Shown: positions 49,119 to 58,274, numbered from the stretch's first letter. The stretch is 64,000 nucleotides of DNA from DASQUK01 sp035641315 (GCA_035641315.1 DASQUK010000057.1:7044-71043), one strand, 5' to 3'. Numbers and translations: made by a program. The notes: generated from the sequence alone by a model not told the origin.

Positions 49119-49984
49119 TACATCCCCCAGCTCTTGCGTCGGCGGTACGTCTTGACGTTGCGGAACGAGCGACGCTCCGCGGAAGGGTTCATGCCCAGGT
49201 AGAACTCCCGGATGTTCGAGTCGGCCAGCAGCTCGTCACCGGACCCCGACCGGACCACCCGGCCCTGCTCCAGCACCAGCCCGTGGTCGGCGATGGCGAG
49301 CGCCATGGTGGCGTTCTGCTCCACCAGCAACACGCTGGTGCCCTGGGTGTTGATGTCGACGACGAGGTGGCGGATCTGCTCGACGACCAGCGGAGCAAGG
49401 CCAAGCGACGGCTCGTCGAGCAACAAGAGGCGGGGCGACGACATGAGCGCCCGGCCCATGGCCAGCATCTGCTGCTCGCCCCCGGACAGGTAGCCCGCGA
49501 TCTGACGGCTGCGCTGCTTCAACACAGGGAACAGCTCCATCACTCGGTCGCGGCTCTCCGCCAAGCCCGCCCGGTTGGTGTAGGCGCCGGTGCGCAGGTT
49601 CTCGTCGACGGTCAGCTCGGCGAAGGTCCGGCGGCCTTCCATCACTTGGGCCAAGCCCGCTCGGACCCGTCGGGCGGGGTCGTCGTGCGTGATGTCGCGC
49701 CCGGCGAGCGTGATGCGCCCCTTGGTGACCTTGCCCCGGTGCACAGGGAGGAGGCCGGTGATCGCCCGGAGGAGCGTTGTCTTGCCGGCGCCGTTCGCCC
49801 CCAGCACGGCGACGATCTTCCCCGGGGGCACGGCCACGCTGACCCCGCGGAGCACGAGCACGACGTCGTTGTAGACGACCTCGAGGTTGGCCACCTCGAA
49901 GTCGTCCGCGGAGGCCTCCGCTCGGTCCCCGGCGCGCGGCGATGTCGCCCCCGCCACCCGCTGCTCGGCCATAGGTTGCCCCAT
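49118..49984 (-). CDS. livF: Branched-chain-type ABC ATPase LivF
   Basis: 288 residues. Walker A GANGAGKTT (about 63-71), signature LSGGEQQMLAMGRALM (about 165-180), Walker B LLLLDEPSLGLAP (about 184-196) and VEQNA. A basic C-terminal extension of about 25 residues (NVKTYRRRKSW) is longer than in E. coli LivF. First gene of the group; the ATG at 49984 has GGGGGGA 8 bases upstream. Confidence 0.93.
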   Translation of the reverse strand: MGQPMAEQRVAGATSPRAGDRAEASADDFEVANLEVVYNDVVLVLRGVSVAVPPGKIVAVLGANGAGKTTLLRAITGLLPVHRGKVTKGRITLAGRDITHDDPARRVRAGLAQVMEGRRTFAELTVDENLRTGAYTNRAGLAESRDRVMELFPVLKQRSRQIAGYLSGGEQQMLAMGRALMSSPRLLLLDEPSLGLAPLVVEQIRHLVVDINTQGTSVLLVEQNATMALAIADHGLVLEQGRVVRSGSGDELLADSNIREFYLGMNPSAERRSFRNVKTYRRRKSWGM

Positions 49985-50094
49985 GTGCTGGTCCCCCCGG
50001 ATCTGGTGATCGCTACGTTAGTGACGTTCGTCGCATTGGGGGAGATGCAGTTCAGCATGTCGTCCGGACCGCGGGGCGAGCTCGACGAGCTGGG

Positions 50095-51315
50095 TCACGA
50101 CGACGGGACGCCGGCAATGGATACCGGCTTGGTCTCCACATCGAACGACCCGAGCGAGGCCAGCACGACGGCGGTGTCGTCGACCGACAGGTCAGTGTTG
50201 AAGCTGACCATCGTCACTCCGTCGGACACCGTGCCCCTCGTCGACGCCCAGCTCTCCTCGGCTCGGCCCGAGAACGACCCGGCGCGGAACGGCTCGCCCC
50301 AAGCGATGCCGCGGCGGCCCATCTGGGCATGGCACCTGTCCGAGGTGACTCCCAGCGACAGCCACCCATCCGATACCGCCCCCAGGTCGCGGTAGTCGAG
50401 GCTGAGCCAGGGGCAGTGCTGGGGTAGCCCCATGGTCCCGTCACGGGTTGCCCGCGCGTCCGTCAGCGCCCAGCCGGCTGGCACCCGGCCCAGCTCGAGG
50501 GCCTCCACACCGGCGGCATCGAGGACATCGACTGGCACGGTGCCGCGTGCCGGGTCGCCGATCTCGGCCGGCGTGATGAGCTCGGGCTCTCCCAGCCGCT
50601 CGACGGCAAGCTCGACCACGAGTTGGGGATCATCGACCGGCGCGGAGCTCACGACGATGTGGTCGAGGTCGCCCGCCTCGTCGAGCACCAGTGACACCTC
50701 CGCTCCCGCCAAGAGATCGCCGTAGCGTAGGTGAGGGGTGTTCATCGGGACCGCGCCGTGGAGCGAACGGCGTCCGGTCGGGTCGGGCGGTTCGCTGCGC
50801 CGGTTGCCGGCTGACCGCACGACGTCGGCCACCAACGCGATGCCCAGTCGATTCGGCCGGGCCGCGTCGAAGGCGCCCGGTGAACGCAGTCGCGCCATGC
50901 CGGGCGACACGACCACCTCCCACGGCGCCTGGGCCAGCCCGCCGGTGCTCGACGCAGTGCGGCTCCACGCGGTTCGTCCAGACGTGACGGTCTCGACCGC
51001 CCGGCCTCTCGCATCGACCGCAACTTCCCGTGTGATGGAATGGGGCAGCAGCACCGCGCCCTCGACGGTCACATCCCGTGCGAGCCACGTCCCTGGCCGC
51101 ATCGGGCTGGGCCCGGTGGCGTGCACCGAGCCGCGGTAGGCAAACGACCCGGCTTGTCCAAACCGCCGCACCGCTTCGGTGTAGGCGACATGAGCGGTGT
51201 CGGCTTGCGGACGCTCGTCGGAACCGTCGCCTCGACCGGCTCGCCCGCCACCATCTCGCATCAACACCAGCAGGCCCGATGCCACCAACCCGGCGAGCAC
51301 GATGAAGGCAACCAC
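50095..51315 (-). CDS. Membrane-anchored extracytoplasmic protein, LppX/LolA-like fold suspected
   Basis: 406 residues from a GTG at 51315. One N-terminal membrane helix (VVAFIVLAGLVASGLLVL, about 2-19), then a linker with Arg/Gly/Asp. Residues about 40-270 alternate short strands (FAYRGSVHATG, VEVSLVLDEAGDLDHIVV-type) in the manner of LppX/LprG or LolA-like lipid-binding proteins. The last 130 residues form a second domain with three cysteines or so (QHCPWLSLDY, SDRCHAQ), perhaps disulfide-linked. No assigned function. A TACGGT box on the minus strand (51372-51367) fits the chosen start. Confidence 0.65.
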   Translation of the reverse strand: MVAFIVLAGLVASGLLVLMRDGGGRAGRGDGSDERPQADTAHVAYTEAVRRFGQAGSFAYRGSVHATGPSPMRPGTWLARDVTVEGAVLLPHSITREVAVDARGRAVETVTSGRTAWSRTASSTGGLAQAPWEVVVSPGMARLRSPGAFDAARPNRLGIALVADVVRSAGNRRSEPPDPTGRRSLHGAVPMNTPHLRYGDLLAGAEVSLVLDEAGDLDHIVVSSAPVDDPQLVVELAVERLGEPELITPAEIGDPARGTVPVDVLDAAGVEALELGRVPAGWALTDARATRDGTMGLPQHCPWLSLDYRDLGAVSDGWLSLGVTSDRCHAQMGRRGIAWGEPFRAGSFSGRAEESWASTRGTVSDGVTMVSFNTDLSVDDTAVVLASLGSFDVETKPVSIAGVPSS

Positions 51316-51394
51316 CCGAGTCCACCGACTCGGCTCGCGGACGACCCGTCTCGAAGACGCGCCGCGACCGTAGCCGCGTCCGATGGATCTCGTT

Positions 51395-51436
51395 CTGCCC
51401 GCGCCCGCTCGCGCCAACGCGATTGGGCGCGGGCAG
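51395..51436. repeat. Palindrome with 12-bp arms, family 3 copy 2
   Basis: CTGCCCGCGCCC (51395-51406) and GGGCGCGGGCAG (51425-51436), loop containing CGCGCCA. The TTCTGCCCGCGC arm and the CGCGCCA loop piece are shared with 8674-8721. Confidence 0.7.
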
Positions 51437-51489
51437 ATGTTGGTGCGCAGGGGTGGCGGAACCCGTTGCCTCGGGTCGTACCATGCCCG

Positions 51490-51551
51490 GAGTGAGCGAG
51501 CGTCAGCGAGCGAACCATCGGTACAGTGCGTTACTCGCCGCGAAGCGGCGA
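51490..51551 (+). promoter_or_regulatory. hemB upstream region: repeat remnant, -10 box and leader hairpin
   Basis: TGAGCGAGCG-TCAGCGAGCGA (about 51493-51512) resembles the tail of the dispersed repeat family in inverse. A TACAGT box (51522-51527) follows, then a TCGCCGC-GAA-GCGGCGA hairpin (51535-51551) in the presumed 50-base leader of hemB. Confidence 0.45.
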
Positions 51552-51580
51552 AAGCTCGTTGCCGTGCCGGAGGCATGGCA

Positions 51581-52561
51581 ATGAGCTTTCCCCAGCGCCG
51601 GCTGCGGCGGCTGCGCCGCACACCCGCCCTGCGCCGCCTCGTGGCCGAGACCCACCTGTCCGTCGACGACCTGATCGCGCCCCTGTTCGTGCGCGAGGGC
51701 ATCGACGAGCCGGTGGCGATCACGTCGTTGCCGGGTGTGGTCCAGCACACCCGCGAGTCGCTGCGCAAGGACGTGCACGAGCTGGTGCAGCTGGGCGTGC
51801 CGGGGGTGATCCTCTTCGGCGTGCCGGCCGCCAAGGACGCCACCGGCTCTGGCGCCTGGGACCCCGACGGCATCGTCCAGGTGGCGCTGCGCGACCTGCG
51901 GTCCGACCTGGGCGACGAGCTCGTGATCATGGCCGACCTGTGCCTCGACGAGTACACCGACCACGGGCACTGCGGCGTCGTCGACGATGACGGCCAGGTC
52001 GCCAACGACGCCACCATCGACCTCTACGCTCGGGTGGCGGTCGCGCAGGCCGAGGCCGGCGCCGATGTGGTGGCGCCCAGCGGGATGATGGACGGCCAGG
52101 TGGCCGCGATCCGCGGGGCCCTCGACGAGGCCGGGTTCGAGCAGGTGGCGATCCTGGCCTACGCCGCCAAGTACGCCTCCGCGCTGTACGGCCCGTTCCG
52201 CGAGGCGGTGGACGTCACCATCGTGGGTGGCGGCGACCGCAAGGCCTACCAGCAGGACCCGCGCAACGGCCGCGAGGCGCTCGAGGAGATCCGCGCCGAC
52301 CTGGCCGAGGGGGCGGACATGGTGATGGTCAAGCCCGCCGTCGCCTACCTCGACGTGCTGGCCGCCGCGCGGGCCGAGGTCGACGTGCCGCTGGCGGCGT
52401 ACCACGTGTCCGGCGAGTACGCGATGGTCAAGGCCGCCGCCGAGCGGGGCTGGATCGACGGCCCCGCCGTCATGCTCGAGCACCTCACGGCCATCCGCCG
52501 CGCCGGTGCCGACATGATCCTCACCTACGCGGCGCGAGAGGTCGCCGAGTCGCTGAGGTGA
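51581..52561 (+). CDS. hemB: Porphobilinogen synthase (delta-aminolevulinate dehydratase)
   Basis: Condenses two 5-aminolevulinates to porphobilinogen; 326 residues. Active-site lysines Lys197 (YAAKYASALYGPFR) and Lys251 (MVKPAVAYLD). The metal loop DLCLDEYTDHGHCG has Cys121 and Cys131 but Asp123 where zinc enzymes have Cys, so metal use (Zn or Mg) is uncertain. Start: GGAGG lies 7 bases before the ATG at 51581 but only one before the ATG at 51575, so 51581 is chosen. Not in the rex operon but next to hemL. Confidence 0.95.
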   Translation: MSFPQRRLRRLRRTPALRRLVAETHLSVDDLIAPLFVREGIDEPVAITSLPGVVQHTRESLRKDVHELVQLGVPGVILFGVPAAKDATGSGAWDPDGIVQVALRDLRSDLGDELVIMADLCLDEYTDHGHCGVVDDDGQVANDATIDLYARVAVAQAEAGADVVAPSGMMDGQVAAIRGALDEAGFEQVAILAYAAKYASALYGPFREAVDVTIVGGGDRKAYQQDPRNGREALEEIRADLAEGADMVMVKPAVAYLDVLAAARAEVDVPLAAYHVSGEYAMVKAAAERGWIDGPAVMLEHLTAIRRAGADMILTYAAREVAESLR

Positions 52562-52668
52562 GGCTGCCAGGACAGGGCCGCAACCATCCGCCTGCGAGGT
52601 CGAGTGAATAGCTGCCGCCAGACGTGGGCTATTTCCTCGGCCTCGGTGCGTTCGGGCCCCGGATCTAC

Positions 52669-53922
52669 GTGACCGGCAACCACGAGCTCTTCGCCCGGGC
52701 CGAGCGGGTGATCCCCGGCGGCGTCAACAGCCCGGTGCGGGCCTTCCGGGCGGTGGGGGGCACGCCCTACTTCGTGGACCGGGCCGAGGGTGCCTACGTG
52801 TGGGATGTCGAGGGCCGGCGCTACGTCGACCTGGTGCAGTCCTACGGGGCGATCATCGCCGGCCACGCCCATCCCGCCATCGTGGAGGCGGTGCAGCGGA
52901 CGGCGGCCGGCGGGACGAGCTACGGCGCGCCCACCGAGCGCGAGGTGCGGCTGGCCGAGGAGATCTGCGCCCGCGTGCCGTCGTGCGAGATGGTGCGGCT
53001 GGTGTCCAGCGGCACGGAGGCCACGATGTCGGCCATCCGGGTGGCACGCGGCTTCACCGGGCGACCGAAGGTCGTGAAGTTCGCCGGCAACTACCACGGC
53101 CACGGCGACCTGCTGCTGGCCGAGGCGGGCAGCGGGCTGGCGGCGCTCGGCCTGCCGGCCTCCGCCGGGGTGACGGAGGCGGCGGTCCACGACACCGTCG
53201 TCGTCCCCTACAACCGGGTGCCGACGCTCGACGAGCAGACCGCCTGCGTCATCGTCGAGCCCATCGCCGCCAACATGGGGCTGGTCCCGCCCGAGCCGGG
53301 CTTCCTGGCGGGCCTCCGGGCCGAGTGCGACCGGGTGGGCGCCCTGCTCGTCTTCGACGAGGTGATCACCGGCTTCCGGGTGGCCCGCGGCGGCGCGCAG
53401 GAGCTGTTCGGGGTCGCCGCCGACCTCACCACGATGGGCAAGGTCATCGGCGGCGGGCTCAACATCGGCGCCTACGGCGGACGGGCCGACGTGATGGGCG
53501 TGGTCGCGCCGCTGGGCCCCGTCTACCAGGCGGGCACGCTGTCGGGGAATCCCCTGGCCACGGCTGCCGGGCTGGCGGTGCTCGACCTGCTCGACGACGC
53601 CGCCTACGAGACGCTGCGGCGGACGGCCGAGTCCTTGGCTGCCGCCTTCGGGGCCGGGTTCGCGTCCGCCGGCGTGCCCGCCCACGTGCCGGTGGCGTCG
53701 ACGCTCGTGGGGATCCACCTGGGGGACCGCCGCCCGATCGACTACGAGGGCGCCCGCGCCGCCGACGAGGCCGGCTACGCCAAGCTGTTCCACGGGCTGC
53801 TGGATGGGGGCGTCGCGCTGGCCCCGGGGGCGTACGAGATCATGTTCCCCGGGCTCGCCCACACCGACGAGGTGATCGGCGAGGTGGCGGCCGCCGTGGG
53901 GGACGCGCTGGCCGGCGGCTGA
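52669..53922 (+). CDS. hemL: Glutamate-1-semialdehyde 2,1-aminomutase
   Basis: PLP enzyme converting glutamate-1-semialdehyde to 5-aminolevulinate; 417 residues. ELFARAERVIPGGVNSPVRA near the N-terminus, SSGTEATMSAIR (about 113-124), FDEVITGFR (about 229-237) and the PLP lysine Lys258 in LTTMGKVIGGG. The GTG at 52669 puts PGGVNSPVRAF 16 residues from the start, as in characterised enzymes; the GTG at 52624 would add 15 hydrophobic residues. Together with hemA it confirms the C5 route. Confidence 0.95.
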   Translation: MTGNHELFARAERVIPGGVNSPVRAFRAVGGTPYFVDRAEGAYVWDVEGRRYVDLVQSYGAIIAGHAHPAIVEAVQRTAAGGTSYGAPTEREVRLAEEICARVPSCEMVRLVSSGTEATMSAIRVARGFTGRPKVVKFAGNYHGHGDLLLAEAGSGLAALGLPASAGVTEAAVHDTVVVPYNRVPTLDEQTACVIVEPIAANMGLVPPEPGFLAGLRAECDRVGALLVFDEVITGFRVARGGAQELFGVAADLTTMGKVIGGGLNIGAYGGRADVMGVVAPLGPVYQAGTLSGNPLATAAGLAVLDLLDDAAYETLRRTAESLAAAFGAGFASAGVPAHVPVASTLVGIHLGDRRPIDYEGARAADEAGYAKLFHGLLDGGVALAPGAYEIMFPGLAHTDEVIGEVAAAVGDALAGG

Positions 53923-54521
53923 TGGCCCGCACCTCCCAACGACGCCGACAATCCCCACAACCCCGACCTGATGCGCGTGTCGAGCGCACGGTGGCGCGGG
54001 TGCTCGCCGGCGCCCACCGGCTGCTCGAGACCGAGGGCCTCGGGAGCGTGACGTTCGGCCGGATCAGCCGTGAGACCGGCGTGTCGCGCACCACGCTCTA
54101 CCGGCACTGGTCGAGCCCTTCCGACCTCGTGTCCGACGCCTGGGCGAGGGTGGCGCCCCCGAACAGGGTCGCCCACACTGCCGACCTCCAGGCCGACCTC
54201 GTCGGGCTGTTCCTGTCGGTCCGCGACGTCGTGGAGTCCGCCACCATGCGGCGCTCCCTGCCCGCCCTGCTGGTGTCGGCACAGCGTGACCCCGTCATCT
54301 CGACGTTGCACACGCGGTTCGTCCACGACCGCCGGCAGCCGATCGTCGAGCGCTTGCGGGCTGCCGCCGCCGAGGGCGCGATCGCCGCCGACGCCGATCC
54401 CGAGCTGCTGGTCGACCTGTTGTCGGGCCCGATCTTCTACCGCCAGCTGCTGCGCCGGACGCCCACGTCGGACGACGACGTCCGGGCGGTCGTCGCCGCG
54501 GTGCTGGCCAGCGTGAGCTGA
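53922..54521 (+). CDS. TetR/AcrR-family transcriptional regulator
   Basis: 199 residues. The N-terminal helix-turn-helix is VTFGRISRETGVSRTTLYRH (about 43-62), after an Arg/Gln/Ser-rich lead of about 20. The C-terminal ligand domain is all-helical with no recognisable ligand signature. ATG overlaps the hemL stop (TGATG), so it is co-transcribed with heme synthesis genes; whether it senses a tetrapyrrole is speculation. Convergent with the next gene, 15 bases away. Confidence 0.9.
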   Translation: MARTSQRRRQSPQPRPDARVERTVARVLAGAHRLLETEGLGSVTFGRISRETGVSRTTLYRHWSSPSDLVSDAWARVAPPNRVAHTADLQADLVGLFLSVRDVVESATMRRSLPALLVSAQRDPVISTLHTRFVHDRRQPIVERLRAAAAEGAIAADADPELLVDLLSGPIFYRQLLRRTPTSDDDVRAVVAAVLASVS

Positions 54522-54536
54522 CCCAACGGCTTCACG

Positions 54537-55739
54537 TCACCCGGTGGGACCCCGCATCGGCTCGAGCGTGCAGTCCCAGGCGCCGGAGTCGAGCCGCGGC
54601 GGCTCGTCCATGAACTCGATGCGACAGTCGATGTCGTTGAGGAGCAGACCGAGGGTGACGGCGGGTTCGAAGTCGGCGCTCTTGGCATCGTCGGGGGTAT
54701 CGGTCGTGAACGGGCGGAAGGCGACGATGCCGTTGAGCGCGGTGGCGCCGATCAGGAGCCACAGGAACGGCCGACGGTTGCGCTCGCTGGCCGCCACCCA
54801 CAACACCAGGGCCAGGAGGCTGGGGAGCAGGTGTGCCAGCTTCCACGGCACCACGAAGAACAGGCCCTCGGTGACCACCGCGGCCAGGACCGCGAACCGC
54901 ACCAGGGGATCGACCCCCCAGCGGCGCAGCGACCGGACCAGCGCCGGCAGCGCCAGCGCCACGACCACGATCAGCGCCAGGCCGGCGGCGGCGTAGCTCT
55001 TGACCCCGAACCGGCCCACGTTGTTGGCGAAGCTGCGCCAGCCCTCGGTGGCGGTGAGGAATCCGAAGGTGCGGTCGAACGCCAGCCACGACGGGATGAA
55101 CAGGGCGGCGCCGAGCGGCAGCGCCACCGCCGCCGTGGTGAGGCAGCGGCGCCGGTGGGCCCGGTCCCAGCCGTCGGCGACGAGGAAGGCGACGACCGCG
55201 AGCACCGTGGTGCCGCGGCTCCCGATGGCCAGCCCGAACAGGACCCCCGCCAGGAGCGCCCGGTCCCGAAGGTGGGCCAGAGCCGCCCACACGAAGAATG
55301 CCAGCGCCCAGACGAAGTCGCCCGTGGACGTGCCGGCGATGAGCGTGACCGGCGAGGCGAGGAAGGCGAGGGCCACGAGGTCGCCGTTGTCGTGGCCCCA
55401 CACCCGCACCAGCCGGGCGATCCCGACGACTGTCAACGCCAGCGCCGCGCCCGTGGCCAAGTTGACGAGGATGTGCCCGCCCACCGGGTCGAGCAGGCCG
55501 ACGATCGTCTCGACCACGGGCACGCCGGGGTTGCGGGAGGGGGCGTAGTCGCCGTCGCGGATCCGCTCCCCGGCCAGCAGCACGTCGCCGACGTCGATGT
55601 CCGTCCCGTAGCCCAGCCAGAAGATGGGCAGGGCGACGACGGCGGTGATGGCCAGCAGGGCTGTGTCCGACAACCCGCCGGGCGCCCCCCGATCGGCGGC
55701 CGGCCCGGTGTCGGTGGCGGCGGGGGCGGCCGAAGACAT
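54537..55739 (-). CDS. Polytopic membrane protein, GT-C glycosyltransferase-like
   Basis: 400 residues with about eleven helices. The first extracytoplasmic loop contains GTDIDVGDVLLAGERIRDGD and PSRNPGVPVVE, an arrangement with early acidic residues typical of GT-C (lipid-linked sugar) transferases such as the PMT or ArnT-like families; this is only a resemblance. The last 55 residues are soluble and contain two cysteines (DIDCRIEF, WDCTLEP), perhaps an extracytoplasmic disulfide. ATG at 55739 chosen over one 48 bases upstream. Divergent from pgi. Confidence 0.7.
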   Translation of the reverse strand: MSSAAPAATDTGPAADRGAPGGLSDTALLAITAVVALPIFWLGYGTDIDVGDVLLAGERIRDGDYAPSRNPGVPVVETIVGLLDPVGGHILVNLATGAALALTVVGIARLVRVWGHDNGDLVALAFLASPVTLIAGTSTGDFVWALAFFVWAALAHLRDRALLAGVLFGLAIGSRGTTVLAVVAFLVADGWDRAHRRRCLTTAAVALPLGAALFIPSWLAFDRTFGFLTATEGWRSFANNVGRFGVKSYAAAGLALIVVVALALPALVRSLRRWGVDPLVRFAVLAAVVTEGLFFVVPWKLAHLLPSLLALVLWVAASERNRRPFLWLLIGATALNGIVAFRPFTTDTPDDAKSADFEPAVTLGLLLNDIDCRIEFMDEPPRLDSGAWDCTLEPMRGPTG

Positions 55740-55795
55740 CGGCGCGCCAAGGTAGTGGGCGCAACTTGGCCACATGGCTGGTAGCAAGGGGAAGT

Positions 55796-57358
55796 GTGAT
55801 CGCCGACGAGATCCCCGACCGCCTCGGACCGCTCACCGACGCCGCCCAGGCGGCCCTTGCCGAGCTGACCGAACGGGACGCCGTCGCCCGCACCTGGGCG
55901 CGTGACCACACCCTGTGGCGGGACGATCCCACGGAGATCAGCGACCGGCTGGGCTGGCTCACCGTGGTGCCCGACATGGTGGCCGGGCTCGACGACATGC
56001 GGGCCACCTGCGCCCGCCTCGCCTCCGACGTGGACCACGTGCTGCTCGCCGGCATGGGTGGATCCAGCCTGTTCCCCGAGGTCGTCGCCCGCTCGATGCC
56101 GCCGGACTCGAGGGCCCCGACGCCGCACATGCTCGACACCACCGTCCCGGCCGCCATCGCCCGCCTCGGCGCCGAGCTGCCGCCCGAGCGGACGCTGCAC
56201 ATCGCGGCGTCCAAGTCCGGCACCACCCTCGAGACCCGCAGCCACCTGGCGTGGGCCTGGGAGCGCCACCCCGACCCGGCGCGGTTCGCCGTCATCACCG
56301 ACCCCGGCAGCGAGCTCGCCGCGCTGGCCCAGGAGCGGGGCTTCGCGGCCGTGTTCGAGAACCCGCCCGACATCGGCGGGCGCTACTCGGCCCTGTCGCG
56401 GTTCGGGCTGGTGCCGGCGATCCTGGCCGGGGCCGACGTCGACGGGCTGCTGGCCTCGGCGTCGGGCATCACCGAGTCCCTGCGGACCGCACCCCCCGCC
56501 AATCCCGCGGCCCGCATGGCGGCGACCATGGCGGCGGCGGTCCGGGAGGGACGCGACAAGCTGACCCTGGTCGTCCCCGACGAGCTGGCGATGTTCGGCC
56601 TTTGGCTCGAGCAGCTGCTGGCCGAGTCGACCGGCAAGGACGGCACCGGCGTCGTCCCGATCGTCGGCGAACCCCTGGGCGACCCGGCGGTGTACGGGGA
56701 CGACCGGCTGTTCGTGGCCGTGGCGGAACCTCCCTTGCGGGCCGCCGGCCGGCTCGACGCGCTGGCCGCGGCCGGGCACCCGGTGGTCCTGTTGCCCAGC
56801 GGCGCCACCTTCGCCGACCTGGGTGCCCAGGTGCTCCTGTGGGAGCTGGCTACGGCCCTGGCCGGGGCGCTGCTCGGCATCCACCCGTTCGACCAGCCCG
56901 ACGTGGCGGCGGCCAAGGCGGCCACCGCCCGGGTGCTGGCCGAGGGTCCGCCCGACCTCCCGCTCACGCCACTGGACGAGCTGCTGGACCGGGTCGAGGT
57001 GGGCGACTACCTCGCCATTCAGGCGTTCGTCGACCCCGGGAGCCCGGCGGTCGCCGACATCGAGGCCGCCCGTGTGGCCCTGCGCGATCGCCTGCGGGTG
57101 GCCACCACCGTCGGGCTCGGGCCCCGGTTCCTGCACTCCACCGGCCAGCTCCACAAGGGCGGGCCCGACACGGGCGTGTTCGTGCAGGTGGTGGGCGAAG
57201 CCGCCGACGGCGCCGGCGACGTCCCGATTCCCGGCGAGGCCTACGGGTTCGGTGCGCTCGAGCACGCCCAGGCCGACGGTGACCTGGTGACGCTGAGGGA
57301 GCGCAAGCGCCGGGCGGGGCGTGTCCGGCTGGACGAGCTCTCGGAGGTCGTTCCGTGA
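55796..57358 (+). CDS. pgi: Glucose-6-phosphate isomerase
   Basis: 520 residues of the SIS-domain sugar isomerase class, similar to the Pgi part of actinobacterial/proteobacterial transaldolase-Pgi fusions. LLAGMGGSSLFPEVVA (about 82-97) and AASKSGTTLETRS (about 137-149) are the phosphosugar-binding loops; PPDIGGRYSALSRFG (about 190-204) and the late STGQLHKGGPDTGVF (about 455-469) carry the catalytic Glu/His/Lys positions. GTG start follows AGGGGA. Its end overlaps gnd (GTGA), forming pgi-gnd-zwf. Confidence 0.9.
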   Translation: MIADEIPDRLGPLTDAAQAALAELTERDAVARTWARDHTLWRDDPTEISDRLGWLTVVPDMVAGLDDMRATCARLASDVDHVLLAGMGGSSLFPEVVARSMPPDSRAPTPHMLDTTVPAAIARLGAELPPERTLHIAASKSGTTLETRSHLAWAWERHPDPARFAVITDPGSELAALAQERGFAAVFENPPDIGGRYSALSRFGLVPAILAGADVDGLLASASGITESLRTAPPANPAARMAATMAAAVREGRDKLTLVVPDELAMFGLWLEQLLAESTGKDGTGVVPIVGEPLGDPAVYGDDRLFVAVAEPPLRAAGRLDALAAAGHPVVLLPSGATFADLGAQVLLWELATALAGALLGIHPFDQPDVAAAKAATARVLAEGPPDLPLTPLDELLDRVEVGDYLAIQAFVDPGSPAVADIEAARVALRDRLRVATTVGLGPRFLHSTGQLHKGGPDTGVFVQVVGEAADGAGDVPIPGEAYGFGALEHAQADGDLVTLRERKRRAGRVRLDELSEVVP

Positions 57359-58272
57359 AGATCGGGATGGTGGGGCTCGGCAAGATGGGCGGCAACATGG
57401 CCGCCCGCATCCAGGCCGCCGGGCACGAGGTGGTGGGGTACGACGCCTTCAGTGACGCCTCCGAGGTGTCGTCGCTGGCCGAGCTGGTCGAGCGGCTCGA
57501 CGCGCCCCGAGTGGTGTGGGTCATGGTCCCGGCCGGCGACCCCACCGAGGGCGTCGTCACCGAGCTGGCGGGCCTCCTGCAGCCCGGCGACGTCGTGATC
57601 GAGGGCGGCAACTCCCACTGGCACGACTCCGTCCGCCGCGGCAAGGAGCTCGGCGGGCGGGGCATCGGCTTCGTCGACGCCGGCACCAGCGGCGGCGTGT
57701 GGGGCCGCGCCGAGGGCTACTGCCTGATGGTCGGGGGCAGTCCGGAGCACGTGGCGGTGGCGCAGCCCATCTTCGACGCCCTGAAGCCGCCCGACGGTGG
57801 GTTTGTGCACACCGGCGGCGTCGGGACCGGGCACTTCACCAAGATGGTCCACAACGGCATTGAGTACGGGCTCATGCAGGCGTACGCCGAGGGCTACGAG
57901 CTGCTCGACCGGTCCGGGCTCGACATCGACGTCCTGGGCGCGCTCGACGCCTGGCGGGAGGGGTCGGTGGTGCGGTCGTGGCTGCTCGACCTGCTGGTGC
58001 GGGCGCTGCGGCAGACGCCGGATCTCAAAGGCATCGCCGGTGTCGCGCAGGACTCCGGCGAGGGGCGCTGGACCGTGCAGGAGGCCATCGAACGGGGCGT
58101 CGCCACCCCGGTCATCAGCGCCGCGCTGTTCGCCCGCTTCGTCTCCCAGGAGGAGGATTCGATCGCCATGAAGACCATCGCCGCCCTGCGCAACCAGTTC
58201 GGCGGCCACGCGGTGCTGGCCGAGGCCGAGGACGCCGTCACCGACCGGGCCCAGGCAGCAACGGAGTCGTAG
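57355..58272 (+). CDS. gnd: 6-phosphogluconate dehydrogenase (decarboxylating, short GndA type)
   Basis: 305 residues, the short NAD-type form. Rossmann motif IGMVGLGKMGGNMAARI (about 3-19), the IEGGNSHWHDSVRRG segment (about 82-96), the GTSGGVWGRAEGYCLMVGG segment (about 108-126) and the active-site KMVHNGIEYGLMQAYAEG (about 163-180, Lys and Asn). Oxidises 6-phosphogluconate to ribulose-5-phosphate and CO2. Cofactor choice is not certain: the acid after the second strand (VVGYD) suggests NAD. Confidence 0.94.
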   Translation: MKIGMVGLGKMGGNMAARIQAAGHEVVGYDAFSDASEVSSLAELVERLDAPRVVWVMVPAGDPTEGVVTELAGLLQPGDVVIEGGNSHWHDSVRRGKELGGRGIGFVDAGTSGGVWGRAEGYCLMVGGSPEHVAVAQPIFDALKPPDGGFVHTGGVGTGHFTKMVHNGIEYGLMQAYAEGYELLDRSGLDIDVLGALDAWREGSVVRSWLLDLLVRALRQTPDLKGIAGVAQDSGEGRWTVQEAIERGVATPVISAALFARFVSQEEDSIAMKTIAALRNQFGGHAVLAEAEDAVTDRAQAATES

Positions 58273-58274
58273 TC

